64,000 bases of DNA from positions 434,001 through 498,000 of the forward strand of contig JAAVVG010000003.1 in assembly GCA_012976225.1 (NCBI GenBank). Direction: 5' to 3'. The position numbers and the translations under genes were made by a program. The stretch comes from Golubevia sp. BC0850 (taxonomy: Eukaryota > Basidiomycota > Exobasidiomycetes > Golubeviales > Golubeviaceae). Of this stretch, positions 21,081 to 33,040 are shown in pieces (positions within the stretch are counted from its first letter, which is position 1; every line of letters begins with the position of its first letter). The notes under the pieces are model-generated. The model searched no databases, was not told where the DNA came from, and saw only the letters and a list, made by a program, of their open reading frames with translations.

Positions 21081-22122
21081 ATGGTTTCTTTCCTCGACGG
21101 TCTTTACATAGTCTTCAGTGTAAGTGATCATTCGCAAGGTTCGCATATCAACAGAAGCTCAAACTGGTGAAAGTCATCGTTCTCAGGCCTTCACTGTTTT
21201 CACGACTCACCTTCTCTTCTTTCTTCGTCTTCCACAGATGATCCACCTGCTGGCCAGCGTGCTGGTAGATGGTCAGGCTTTTTATCCACCTCATTTGGTT
21301 CCACAGTTCCTAAAACAAGTCGTGGCAAGTGAGTTCGATGTTCTGGAAAGACTTTTCTGAACTCTCGCTCACGCACTCTCTCCTTCAATCTTGGAAAAGA
21401 CTATCTCAGAGACTCGAATGATCCCTTAGTGCAATCTGTCTGGCTAGAAAGTCATCGATGGTTCCTGGTGTCAGTCATTTCGGAGATGCTTCTTCAAGTG
21501 CCCTGTTTCGTGTTAGGCATCATCGGGCTGTGGAACAGTGAGTCTCTTCCATCGCATTGAGTTGGCCTCTAGTCCCGACCAAGGATCTCAACGCAGACTA
21601 ATACTTCCTGAATTCAGAGCGTGAAAGAGAGGCTGAGCCATGTTTATAAAGTCCTTACCTTCTCACCAGCAATTTAACCTTTTCCTTCATCTCTTTCAAC
21701 TTCTTCTTTTTCTCTTCAATTTCCTTCTTTCCTCACTCTTACGTTTTTATTTTGTCATTATCTCTCATTCCATCCCCATTCCAGACAACAAGAAAGTCGT
21801 GAGTGGCAGTGACGCAACTTCTGAAGAATCTCGACTTGTGACTGACCTCTTCCCTTCCTTCCCTATCTGACTCACCTCCCTCCAGTATCCGCTTTTGATA
21901 GCCTACTCTACCCTAGCTTCCATCACGACGCTCCAATGCCTCTTTTCAGTTCTTTTCGGACCAGAGATCAAGTCTCTGACTTCAGCCAACTTGCAAGCCC
22001 TGCTTGCAGGTTATGTTCCGTTCGCAGTTATTCCAATCATCATGCTTATTGACATGATTATAAGAACTACAAAGTTGTTAAGGCAATTGGAAGTGGTGGA
22101 GAAAGGAAGAAAGTCACAGTGA
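21081..22122 (+). CDS. TMEM97/sigma-2-receptor-like EXPERA membrane protein
   Basis: Five exons (21081..21119, 21238..21328, 21400..21537, 21785..21798, 21886..22122) sum to 519 nt and 172 residues, close to TMEM97 (about 176). The start MVSFLDGLYIVF and the later hydrophobic segments (WFLVSVISEMLLQVPCFVLGIIGL; PLLIAYSTLASITTLQCLFSVLF; LLAGYVPFAVIPIIMLIDMII) give four membrane helices, as in the EXPERA domain shared by emopamil-binding protein and TMEM97. Family features include DPL after the first loop and the YxPFxxIPxIMLIDM block. The C-terminus is basic (EKGRKSQ). TMEM97 relatives sit in the ER or endosome and are linked to sterol homeostasis in animals; the role in this fungus is inference. 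Exon 4 is only 14 nt, coding the NNKKV loop between helices. Confidence 0.82.
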
Positions 22123-22887
22123 GGAGGATTGGGCGTGGTGGCATATCAGATGCAGCTTCTGATGTAGATGAGCTCGAATGATGAGCATATGTTTGCTTGG
22201 TACTTTTATGAATTGATATCATACTCTGCTTCTTGGAAATTCAAATAGCGTGGGGAGAGGGAGAGGAAGAATGAGAGAGATGCGAGAAGTCTTCCATCCC
22301 ACCTATGTACACTCTCTTCCACATATGTATACAGACCAAATTCCAAAAGAAGCAATTTAATAAATTCCGAAGATGGAAGAGGCACGGAACGAATCTTGAA
22401 GGTCACGCCGCGGTGGCAATTCTGGAAGGGAACAGGGGATGAGACACGCCTCCTTGCAGCAGTCGAGATTGAACCTGGGAGATCCCCCTCGATCTCGAAA
22501 AGTCTGTGCCCTTGCAAAGATTGACAGGAATGGCAAGGGTTTTTGAACATGAAATTGTGCAAGGAATGGAGGGAAGAGGAGGAAAGGGAGGTGAGTTTCC
22601 TAAAGGGGAGGCTTACTAGCGTACGTCTAAAAACAGCTCGACTCGTTTGGCTCCCTTTGCTTCCTTTCTTTCTTTCTTTCTCTCCCACAAACATTTCTCT
22701 TCTCTTTTTCTCACTCTTTCCTTCCAACTTTCTTTCTCTCTCAAATTACATTGCTTGATTCGAAATCAACCAACGTCAACAACAATCACATTCTTTCAAG
22801 CCCAATAGAACTCCAATCTTTCCCCATCTTCCCTACCTTCAAAACACTCTCACTTCAACCCCTATTCAAATCCCCTAAAACGCAAAC
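22123..22887. other. Intergenic region with pyrimidine-rich promoter
   Basis: These 765 bp lead into the secreted double-psi protein gene. From about 22640 the plus strand becomes strongly pyrimidine-rich (TTTCTTTCTTTC runs) and then CA-rich up to the start codon, a common leader layout for well-expressed fungal genes. A GC-rich foldable patch at 22452..22519 is discussed among the rejected items. Confidence 0.45.
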
Positions 22888-24050
22888 ATGGTCAAGATCG
22901 CCTTCTTCGCAGTCTTAGCCGCTTTGGCAATCACCTCCTTCTCTTTCGCTGATCCAACCAAGGACAACACTGATGTTCTCGATCTAGACGATGAAGGTAA
23001 ACCAATGCAGTACATCGACTCCCCTGGAGATCAAGTCGAAGACTATGAGGAGGATGATTGGGACGAGATGAATGAGGATGAAAAGCTTCTGATGAAGATG
23101 AGACGTGAGTTTTACGAATCGAGATAAAAGGAGATGATTGTTGGTTGTCAAGGGCGGTATCGTGGAGGCGCTTTGGTGGTGGTGGTGGTGGTGTGATCTA
23201 TCCACGAGGTTGGATCAAACCCTAATTCCTTCCTTTCCTCTTTCTCTGTTTCCTGTTAGGTCGCAAGAACCACCACAAACACAAGTCTCACCGTAAATCC
23301 ACTGGGATTCAACACTTCACCATCGGAGCTGACAAGAGTGCAAAGGTGAGTCTTCGATCCTGCACCCCCTCCCCTGTTCTGTTGCTCATTTTTCTTTCTT
23401 GCTTGCCTTATGTTGTACCTTCCCTTCAAATTTGCAGAAAAAGAAGGATGTTCAAGTTACTTGGTGAGTCGTCTTTGAACCAAATTTGGGTGAAGAAGTC
23501 TCTAGTTCTAACCAGCGCATTGTTCTTCCCTTTCTCAGGTATGCTTCCCAAGATCTGCAAAACCCAGCTTGTGGTGGAAGTATGAAGCCAAACAATGGGG
23601 TGAGTCTCAAGTTGAACTTCCAAGGTTTCTATCTTCGCGTAGCTGACACCGTCCCCTTCGTTTCTCCCATCAGTGGCACATTGGAGCCGTCTCTGCCAAT
23701 TGGAAAGAGGTCAAATGTGGCGAATTCAAGCAAATCTGTAACCACGCCGCTGGTGGACGCTGCGTCAAAGGTGAGTATGCTTGCTTCGACTAACGACGTC
23801 ACCGTAAAAGTTCTTGTTGACTGACTCTCTCTTCTTCTTGCTCTTCCACCTTCGTCAAGTCCGTATCATCGATCTCTGTGCTGGATGCGATAAATATGCC
23901 GTCGACTTGTCTAAATCCGCTTTCAAGATTCTATCTCCAACCAAATCTTTGAACGAAGGGCGTATCCACAACCTTTCCTATTACGACATTCCCCTCATCC
24001 CAAATCCATGGGACAGAGGTCTCTTTGGACCTCGCAAGATGTCACATTAA
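22888..24050 (+). CDS. Secreted double-psi beta-barrel (RlpA/expansin-like) protein
   Basis: MVKIAFFAVLAALAITSFSFA is a clear signal peptide. A strongly acidic stretch follows (VEDYEEDDWDEMNEDEK), then a basic histidine- and lysine-rich stretch (MRRRKNHHKHKSHRK). The C-terminal half is a double-psi beta-barrel: VTWYASQDLQNPACGGSM, WHIGAVSANWKEVKCGEFKQIC, GGRCVKVRIIDLCAGCDKYAVDLSKSAFKIL, then RIHNLSYYDIPLIPNPW. About six short exons are needed, one of them 26 nt (KKKDVQVT). Relatives act on cell walls or as plant-facing effectors, but many lack known activity. The acidic-basic junction could be a Kex2-type processing site releasing the barrel, which is inference. Cysteine spacing fits small DPBB proteins and not full two-domain expansins. 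Confidence 0.8.
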
Positions 24051-24987
24051 ACAGTGGACCTTCGTTGACTCCGGTTGCATCTAAGGAAGCTGGGATCAAA
24101 GTTTCGACGGAGACGGTACAGGTCTGAAAGCATCAACTCTCTCTTTCTTGACGTCTCTTTCTGTATTTATTCGGCTTTCTTCATCAACCGCAAGCCTTCG
24201 ATAGTAGTCTCAAGGTTCAAGAAACAGAGAAGAAAAGAAAACGTTTGGTGTAATCTCAAAAACTCCTCCAATCTCTTCCCCTTCTCTTTTTTTTGACCTC
24301 AAGACCAAAGAACATTCTCCCCTCAATCTTACATAAACGCACTTAACAAACTACAATATCCTAGCATCAAGTTCATATCCTCACATCAACCTCAAACTGT
24401 TTTCTTCATTCTCCATGATTCTTTCCACCGTCTCTAGACGAGACTCCCCCCGTTTCTGCTGTCCATGATTTGTCTTTTCCCCCGCCTTTTTCCTCCATTT
24501 CTCTTCTGTCTTCTCTGTCTCTCTTGATATCTCTTGTTCCCTTTTCTTGTTTCTCTCAAACGTAGCCTACTTTCGAAAGTATCTTCAGAACCGTCGATCG
24601 ATTCTTCTTTCCCTGTGTAGCGTCCATACTCTCCTTACAGTTCCGTCCTAATTTGATTTGATATCTTCCCACATCATTTCTTCCACATCCGTAACGATGG
24701 CGATGGAAAAGATGGATCTCTCGGAGCGGGATTGGGAGTAACAAAAGTAGTGGAGCAGGGCAACGTAGGCAATAGGCAACGTACCTTAATCCACTTTTCT
24801 CTTTCTTCCCCTTCTTCTTCTTCTCTTCATCATCATCCTATCGTTTTTTTTATATCTTGATAATTGGGTCCTCATCAAAGAGAGTAGCGAAAAGAGTTGC
24901 TCCAACTTCTCATTCCTTAACCTCCCTCAAGTCTCAGCCTACCTCAATCACTACCTCTCCCATCCACTCACTTCCTAATCCTCCACC
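24051..24987. other. Intergenic region upstream of phospholipase D
   Basis: About 940 bp contain the 3' end of the secreted-protein gene and the long upstream region of PLD. The final 200 bp are CT- and CA-rich leader sequence. Short open frames here have no recognisable content, and I see no RNA gene. Confidence 0.4.
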
Positions 24988-27900
24988 ATGTCCGCTGCCG
25001 GGACCTCTCTAGCGGATTTGGCCCACCAGGCCTACGATTCAGCTGCCTGGGCCGTCGGATACGGTCCAGTAGAAGAGGAAGGAGGAGAACAACAGACAGG
25101 AGAAGATCAAGATCAACAACAACAGTCCTCTAATCGATCCTCTTCCTCTTCTGATGGTAGACCCTTCGGAGGTCCAGGGAATCATCCCTCAGATCCATCT
25201 GCTCCAACTTTTGGAGATCATCCAGACGACGGGAACGACTCTTACAGCAACAAGGCCAGTCAAGTAAGAGCAGGTCAGCAACAACGTTCATCCAAGAATC
25301 AGCAAGTCCAACTCTCTGAAGATGATACCGACAACACTCCAGCAGAAGACTCAATCGCTAGAGCTTTAGGTTCCAATGGTCCAGTCTCTCAGTATGCAAA
25401 CAACGGTGACGACATTGACATCGGTCAAGCTCTTGGAAAGAGGTCTGGTGGAAAGAAGACAGACTACATCACAAAGGAGGTCAGTTCTGGTGCTGCTATT
25501 GGGGAAGTCATCTCTCATGGTATCAACTCTGATAAGAAGGCAGCAAAGAAGATGAGAATGGAGGAGGAAGCCAAACAGAAGGAGAGGGAGATTTCAAACA
25601 AGAAGAAGAAGGATGAGGAGGATGGAATCAAGGTGGACAATCATGAAGAACATCGAGCCAGTAGAGGTCCGATGTGGGCTTCTAGACCTAATGATGAACA
25701 GAGAGAGAAGATCAAGGAAGCTAGAGCTGCCAAAGGATTCGCTAAAGGTCAGAATGAAGAGACCGCTGAGAAGGGACTGGAGAAGCAAAAGGACAAGGAG
25801 TCGACTGGATCATCTCTCCTTCATCCTTTCAACTCTTTGACTGCTCCAAAGAGAACCGACTCACATGCCTCTAGCAAATCTGGATCTAGCAAACCCGGTC
25901 TCAAGCTCTTCCTGGGTGGAAGCGACAAGGAGAAGGAGAAGGAGAAAGAGAAAGAGAAGGACAAGAACTCGACTCTCAACGGAAGACCTCCGCCTCAATC
26001 TAATTGGTCTCACAACGATCGCGGAATGCGAGGTGCTTTCGATGTCGAGGACGGAAAGGAAGACGAGAAAGAATCTGGATCTAAGAGCGGAGGAGAGGGA
26101 GAGGACAAGCCGGATTCTTCACCTCTAGCCCCTCAACCTCAATCTTCTACTTCTGCTGCACCTTCTCCTTCACTTCTCAAGCCAACTCAACCCAATCGTA
26201 CCGAAAGCAACTTCAGTATCTCTCCATCGACTCCCACCGGAACTGCGTCGAAGATGAGAGCCATTTCCAAGATGATGGTCGGTAGATCCACTTCAAGTCC
26301 CAACACCAACGGCAACGTTGAAGAAGATGGGGGAGAGACTGTAGATCAGACTGAGGAAGATGGAAAAGGAGAATCTCAACCACAGCCCACTTCCGCTGCA
26401 ACAGCCAGGTGGTCGGCTTTGAAACAGAGAATCAGAGAGTCGTCGGCGAAGAAGAAGCAGACAGCTGAAGCCAAGACGAGAGCTAGTGGTTTGGATCTGA
26501 CTAGAGAATTACAATCTGGGTGAGTGAAAGTCTCTATGAAGCTCCATTGAAGGTGCTGCTGAGGCTCGAAATGGGATCTCTGCTGGCGTACATTCTGACT
26601 TTTGACCTTCCCCCTCCCCCTCTCCTTGTCCCTGCAGAATTCTCCCGGTCCTTCTTCTCAAGATGAGCATCGAGAGAGACGAGCAGAAACATCGTAGAAT
26701 TCCTGTCCTCTTGAATCATCTCAAACTCAGAGTCACCGACAGCGTCAATCCACTCAGCAACACTCACGCCATCTTTCGCATAGAACTCGAGTACGGAGAC
26801 GGCTTGGTCAAGTGGGTGGTCTACAGAGAGTTGAGAGACTTCATCAATCTCCACGCTCACTATCGAGCTGCAGCTCTTCGTGGGTACCTAGGCAGACCAG
26901 TCGGTTCGACGGAAGGTGATGTTGGATTGCCTAGCTTCCCTAAGACTAGTCTTCCTTACTTTAACCAACTTCAACGTCAAGGAAAGTCGAAGACCGGAGA
27001 TCCAAAGATCGAGTTCGCTTCCGCTCAGAGAGAGGCTTTGGAGAACTATATCATCGAGCTCATTCGTAAGACAGTGAGTTGATAAGACTGACCAAGAAAG
27101 TTCTGGGAAAATTCCTGACCGAGCGTCCCTTCCTCTCCTCTCAGATGTTCCGTCCAGAAGCCAATCGACTCTGCAAGTTCTTTGAGATCAGTGCTCTCTC
27201 GGTCTCGCTAGCTTCAAGAGGTGGATACCAAGGGAAACAAGGATATCTCAAGATCCTCAGCAAATCTTCGAGAAAGGACGCTCAGAAAGGAGTCTTCACT
27301 CCAGTTAGCTGGATGCAGTCTCGTGAACCGAAGTGGTTCATCGTTCGGGAATCTTACATTGCTATCGTTCCAGAACCTGATACTCTTCAAATCCATGACG
27401 TCTTCCTCATCGACGGAGACTTCGCTATCGAACGTCCAAAGAGACTCTATAAGCAGACCTTGCATCTAGCCCAACATCTCAAGAATGGAGACGACTCTGA
27501 AGATTCCAATGATGACGACGATCAAGAGGATGAAGAGGGAGAAGATTCAGATGCCGATGAGACTGCTGTTGATGGATCTGATACTCGTCGTCACAGCGCT
27601 TCGAAGGAGAAAGGAAAAGGGAAGTTTAGTACAATCAACGCCAAGTCAGCCAAAGCCAATGCTTCTTCCAAGGAGACCTCCAAGCATCGCAGAACTCAGA
27701 GCGAAGGTCAAAGTCAAGGTCAAGACCAAACAGCGCTGTTGACCGACGGAGCCTTCAAGCATGACTCCCTCGACAGAGCTGCCGCTGAGAAGAAGAAGAA
27801 GGCTAGAGACGGAAGGAACACCAGTAGCCATACCTTCTACATCAAAAATGCTGAACGCAGACTGAAGCTGGTAGCCAAGAACGAAAGACAGATGGAGCAG

Positions 27901-30900
27901 TTCATCAGTAGTATGGAAAGGGTCGCTGCCAGAAGTATTTTCTGCGGTTCGAACCGGTTCGGAAGTTTCGCTCCCATTCGTCTCAACTGCTCTGCTCAAT
28001 GGCTGGTCGATGGCCGAGATTACGTGAGTTGCCAATCATTCAAAAACTATTGCCGACTCTCAAGCGATTACTGACGATGATCTTCCCTCTCTTCCTTTAA
28101 TTTCCCTTTTCTAGTTTTGGAACGTCAGCAAGGCTCTAGAGATGGCTCGTGATCGTATCTTTATCCACGATTGGTGGCTATCTCCAGAAGTCTACCTTCG
28201 TCGTCCAGGTCAGCCAAAGTACAGATTGGATAACATTCTGAAACGTAAAGCTGAACAGGGAGTCAAGATCTTCGTCATTCTATACAACGAAGTCAGCAAC
28301 AACTTCACTCCAACCGACTCGAACTACACCAAGCAAAGGCTCACAGGTCTTCATCGTAACATCTACGTTCAGAGATCGCCCTCTCACTTTCAGACCGGAA
28401 CTTTCTACTGGGCTCATCATGAGAAGATGTGCGTCATCGATGAGACCGTCGCTTTCATGGGAGGATTGGATCTCTGCTTCGGTCGTTGGGATACGCCAGC
28501 TCACGTTCTAGTCGACGACGCTGAGATGGCTCAACCTGGTGAAGCAACCGCCTCTCGCCTAGGAACGGATCCAGCTCTCCTCGGACCCTCTCGTGATGGA
28601 GCTGAGGCTCACGTCTGGCCAGGTCAGGATTACGCAAACGAGAGAGTCATGGAATGGCATACTCTCAGCAAACCAGAACAAGATCTCTTCTCTCGAACCA
28701 AGTTCCCTCGTATGCCTTGGCACGATGTGGGACTCCAGCTAGTCGGTCAGCCAGCCAGAGATCTCTGTCGTCACTTCACTCAGCGTTGGAACTACCTTCT
28801 TAGAATCAAGAACCACAGCAGAGTCATGCCGTTCTTGGTACCTCCTCCTGACTTCACTCCTCAAGAGCTCACCAAGTACAACATCACTGGAACTTGCGAA
28901 GCTCAGATCTGTCGTTCTGCTGGTCCTTGGAGTTTAGGAACCAACAGCAAGGTGGAACACTCGATCCAGAACGCTTACCTCAAAGCCATTCAGATGAGCG
29001 ACCATTTCGTCTACATCGAGAACCAATTCTTCGTGACTTCTACCGTCGTAGAAGGAAACGTGATCGAGAATCAGATTGGAGAGGCTCTCGTCAGTCGTAT
29101 CATCAAAGCTCATCGAGAAGGAACCGCCTGGAGAGCCGTCATCGTAATCCCTCTCATTCCTGGATTCCCAATGCCGATCGATCATCCAGACGCAAGTTCA
29201 GTCAGGATCATTGTCGAGTGTCAAATGGCCTCCATCTGCAGAGGTGAGCACTCCATCTTTGGAAAGCTTCGCCGAGAAGGAATCGATCCCAACGACTACA
29301 TCAGCTTCTTCTCCTTGAGGACCTGGGGTAAGCTTCGTGGAGGTCAACTTACCACCGAACAGGTCTACATCCATGGAAAAATCATGATCGTAGATGATCG
29401 TCTAGTCATCATCGGGTCTGCCAACATCAACGAACGTTCTCAACGTGGAGATCGCGACTCTGAGCTCGCCTGTGTCGTCAGAGACACCGACATGATCGAC
29501 AGCAAGATGGCTGGCAAGCCTTACAAAGTGGGAAACTTTGCTCATTCCCTGAGAGTCAAGCTGATGAGAGAACATCTCGGAGTCGACGTCGACGCTATGG
29601 AAGAGCAAGAAGCTGCTATGGACATGATGTCGAGAGAGCCGGAGACGATGCTGGACGAAGACGACGCTTGGGATCCAGATAACGAGCAGGATCACACATT
29701 CCAGACAGGAGGCTCGAAGAAGAACCAGACGATCCTTTCCAAGAGCAAGCGTGCTGGTGCTTTCACCAACCAATTCGGAGGAGGACTGTCTGAGATGGGC
29801 TCCGGAATCAAGACCGCGGTCGGAGAGAAGATGGACCGCACATTCAAAGACAAGAAGGAAGAAGACATGGATCCTGAAGAGAGAGCCGAAATCGAAAGAA
29901 ACGTCATCGCTCCTGCCGACAGAGTCGGAAGGATCATCGATGGAGACATCAACAAGGAGCACGGAGATGAAGGAGACGAGATCGTCCCCACCATGGAGGA
30001 GATCATCGTTTCTCAAGAAAGACCTATCTCAGTGGCTGCTGAAAGAACAGATGCTGATAGAGCCAAGACTTATGAGACTAGATCAGTCCCAAGAGTCGAT
30101 CCCTCTCACGGAAACGCATCTCTGGACGTCTCGGACGCTTCTGGTCTCCCTCGGAAGCTTCAACGTGGAGCTGATGGTACTACCTTCGCTGCCGGAGCAG
30201 CTGAGAACAATGACTCAGCTTCGCGTCCTCAACGCAATCAAGCTGGAGAGTCTCGCTCTTCCTACATCTCTAGCCAATCAGAGTCTGGAAAGAGTGACGC
30301 TGCTAAGGATACGGAAGACCATCGTCATCGCGCCAGTTCAAAGGTTTCGACCAATCCTTGGGCTCCTCCTACTTCAGCTCCAGACATCGATCCTTACGAT
30401 TTCGAGGATCCTATCTCTGATCATTTCTTTAAGGTGGGTATACTTTTCTTCCCCGTGTTTCATGTAGACCTGTTCTGACTTTCTCCTCTGTCTTTTGTTT
30501 CTTTGAATTTACCAGGACGTTTGGATGGCTTCTGCTGTTCACAACACCCAAATTTTCAGAAAGGTCTTCAAATGTGTGCCAGACGACACTGTCACAACTT
30601 GGTCGGAATACAAGGTAAGCCCAAGACGAATTTGAAAATCGCCCGTCGTTCTGAGAACTCACTTCATCCCCCCCCCACCCTTCGAATTTCTGAAACAGGC
30701 TTTCCAAGCATGGTCCAATCGTCTAGCGAAGTCTGGAAACAATCAAGGATCCAAAGAAGAAGGTGAACCCGAACCTCAACCTCACCCTGAAGCCTCGACC
30801 GACCCTTCCCGTCCAACCGAAGGAGCTGCCGAATCGGGAACTGCAAATGCTCCCACCTCTAACGGAACTGGTTCAAGCCATCGTCAAGGAGCTTCTACTA

Positions 30901-31121
30901 CTGGTACTGTCAGAGAAAAGGACTACCCCAAGAACATTGCAAAACCTCCTGCAGGCGAAGACACCTTCTCTCCCAAAGAGCTCGAGCAGATGGAAGTCTT
31001 GCTAGATGAGAGTAGAGGTACTTTGGTCGTTCATCCTTTGAGGTTCCTCGAGGCTGAAGATAAGGCGAACAATCTCGTCTTCAGTATGGATTGGATTGGA
31101 CCTTTCCAAGTTTATTGTTGA
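24988..31121 (+). CDS. SPO14: Phospholipase D, PX-PH type (Spo14/PLD1)
   Basis: This enzyme hydrolyses phosphatidylcholine to phosphatidic acid at membranes, and in yeast supports sporulation and vesicle traffic. Six exons (24988..26519, 26638..27073, 27145..28023, 28115..30433, 30516..30614, 30699..31121) give 1,895 residues. The first 500 residues are low complexity with a Lys-Glu run. A PX domain follows (LRVTDSVNP, FRIELEYGDGLVKWVVYREL). The PH domain spans KQGYLKILSKSS to MEQFISSMERVA and is split by an acidic Ser-rich insert. Both catalytic HKD motifs are intact: HHEKMCVIDETVAFMGGLDL and VYIHGKIMIVDDRLVIIGSANINERS. The C-terminal block LEQMEVLLDESRGTLVVHPLRFL ends with DWIGPFQVYC, as in other fungal PLD1 proteins. 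Intron 5 holds a C9 run near its acceptor. Confidence 0.95.
25927..25965 (+). repeat. Lys-Glu codon repeat in PLD exon 1
   Basis: GAGAAG/GAGAAA units encode an alternating Lys-Glu run of about twelve residues in the disordered N-terminal region of PLD. Synonymous variation among the units suggests the run is not very recent. Confidence 0.7.
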
Positions 31122-31671
31122 TACGTACTATCTTATAGATGCCTCTTTCTCAGATTTCGAACACTTCTGTCATTTTCTCTTGTTCTCGCACATCTCGTTA
31201 TCTCATTCTCACGTGTCATCAAGCTACATTCAACTTGAATCAACGGTCTCGTTATCTTCTCCTGGGTGCTCTATACTCTACTGCTTGACCAGACTTTGGC
31301 TATGTATGCCCTCTTCAAAATCGCTGCCCGTGTGACGACTCTTCCTCAGTCCCCTTGCCCTACTCTTCCCTTCCCGCCCTTGCGAACAGAAAATCTGACG
31401 ATTACTCTAAGGTCTTACCATTGATCAATGGCATTGATGCATCGAGCTAAGAAGAGACTCTCGTCGGTGGAAAAAACTGAGACTTGATTGCTGTCACTCG
31501 ATTTTGTTGGGCTCAAACAAAAGGCAAGAGAATGATGAGTAGCAAAAATAGAATTACAAGAAAATCACATGTGTGGAGAGATTGATGCTAATACAAGGGA
31601 GCGAACGATTAGGATAAAAACAGAGACCAGACAAGAACAGGGCACAGAGAGAACTAAGAAAAGAGACCAAT
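31122..31671. other. Convergent intergenic region PLD / H2B
   Basis: About 550 bp lie between the stop codons of PLD and H2B. A-rich plus-strand sequence near 31500..31620 is the likely H2B 3' region. No animal-type histone stem-loop was recognised, as expected for fungal histone mRNAs, which are polyadenylated. Confidence 0.4.
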
Positions 31672-32283
31672 CTACTTGGATGAAGAGTATTTGGTAACAG
31701 ACTTGGTTCCTTCAGAGATGGCGTGCTTGCTGAGTTCTCCAGGTAGGATAAGTCTGACGGCAGTTTGAACTTCACGAGAAGAGATGGTGGACTTCTTGTT
31801 GTATTGAGCTAGCTTGGAAGCTTCGGTGGCGATTCTCTCGAAGATATCTTGGACGAAAGAGTTCAAGACTGAAGAAAGGGGAGGAGGAGAGGGGAGGAGG
31901 AGAGGGGAGGAGGTCAATCAAAGAGATCTAACAGACGCGAGGACAAGAGGAGAGAACCAAGTGCGTTGAGATACTCACTGGCCATGGCCTTGTTGGAGAT
32001 ACCAGTGTCTGGGTGGACTTGCTTGAGCACACGGTAAACGTAGGTAGAGTATGTTTCCTTTCTGGCCTTCTTTGGCTTCTTCTTCTCACCAGCGGCTTTA
32101 GCTGTAGACTTCTTAGCGGCAGCTGGGGCTTTTCCGGCGACAGACGCAGGTTTCTTTTCAGCAGCAGATTTCTGAGAGAGAGGAAGGAGGAAGAAAAGAG
32201 ACGCGTTGGATGAGAATGGGTTGGACGCCAGCGAAGAGAAGGGATGAGAAAGAAGCAATGTTTGGAATACTCACTGGGGCCAT
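31672..32283 (-). CDS. HTB: Histone H2B
   Basis: Core nucleosome histone. The first coding exon is only 9 nt (Met-Ala-Pro, 32283..32275); exon 2 codes the basic tail ([21 protein letters not shown]) and the start of the fold ([26 protein letters not shown]). Exon 3 codes [65 protein letters not shown], split here only by length, with the conserved C-terminal Lys that is ubiquitylated in other fungi. The splice after Ala reads Met-Ala-Ile-Leu-Asn, exactly as in the family. It is divergent from H2A, the usual fungal pairing. A TATAAAG lies about 116 nt upstream of the ATG. The second intron carries a 13-bp triplicated repeat. Confidence 0.97.
31875..31913. repeat. Three tandem 13-bp units in the H2B intron
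   Basis: AGAGGGGAGGAGG is repeated three times (first copy with one change) just downstream of the H2B exon 3 acceptor on the plus strand, that is, in the polypyrimidine region of the intron when read on the coding strand. It supplies a long CCTCC-type pyrimidine tract. Confidence 0.75.
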
Positions 32284-33040
32284 TTTGAATAAAGTTAAAA
32301 GTTAGAAAAGGTTGGGAGAAGTTAAGGTTCAAGTAAAGTAAAGCGTGGAAAGTGATGAGGTTGGGGGAGTTTGGTGATGGTAGAAAGTCGACTCGAGTCT
32401 TTATACTTTTTGGTGGGCGCGTCTTCGTGGATGATGGAATTAAAAACTGATGACGCATCTTATACACAACCAACAGAGATCAGATCAGAATGATATGAAA
32501 CTTTGGATTCAGAGTCCTAAAAGGGATGCTAGAAGAAATGCCAGGTCAAATTGGAAGACTTGTGAGGAGACGTATGTCGAGGAGGGACCTTGGTAGGGAG
32601 AGGCTCAAAGAGAACACTCTCTCTCATTTTTCTGCAGTCTCACAACGCTGTCTTTGCTCATTTTGATTTTCGATTCATACTCATACTATGTCAATGAACA
32701 ATCTTTGAGAATTTTTGAAGAGCCAGGAAAAAGATGACGGACGTCATACATGCGTCGTCATCCACTTTAAATGCATCATCCAGTTTCGAGACGCGTCAAC
32801 CAAGGTCAAAAAGGCAACCTCTCGAATTCGTGTTCCCACTTTCCCCCCCTCACCAATTCTCTTTTTTGCTTCAAGCTATCCTCTTTTTCTTTCAAAAACC
32901 AACTCACAGTAAGTATTTCAAATATCTCGAGCAGTCTAACTTGGTGTCTCCGTCGTTTCTAACCCACCTTCCCCTTCCGCCTCTCTCCAACTCTCCTCCC
33001 TCTTCAGAAACCCAACCCCAACCCAAACACTCAACCAACA
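32284..33040. promoter_or_regulatory. Divergent H2B/H2A promoter with H2A 5'-leader intron
   Basis: The shared region holds a TATAAAG for H2B (minus, 32399..32405) and several TGACG/CGTCA-type sites: TGATGACGCATC near 32449, ATGACGGACGTCAT at 32734..32747, GTCGTCAT near 32755 and CGCGTCAA at 32792..32799. The H2A leader contains a GT-AG intron at 32909..33007. The same CGCGTCAA occurs upstream of histone H3, suggesting a common histone regulator. Confidence 0.6.

Noticed and set aside
22452-22519. tRNA-like patch on the minus strand (seven-base end stem CTTTGCA/TGCAAGG and an internal GGTTCAATC resembling a B box)
   Set aside because: The T-arm stem does not pair (CCAGG against TCGAC), no proper D-arm or A box is present and the length is short. 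Probably chance, though the fold is GC-rich.
29402-30016. Open frame of 204 codons antisense to PLD
   Set aside because: It lies opposite the intact PLD coding exon, has no family signature and reflects codon bias of the sense strand.
29751-30467. Open frame of 238 codons in another plus-strand frame of PLD
   Set aside because: It overlaps the conserved PLD reading frame and its sequence is repetitive Ser/Arg/Leu without a domain.
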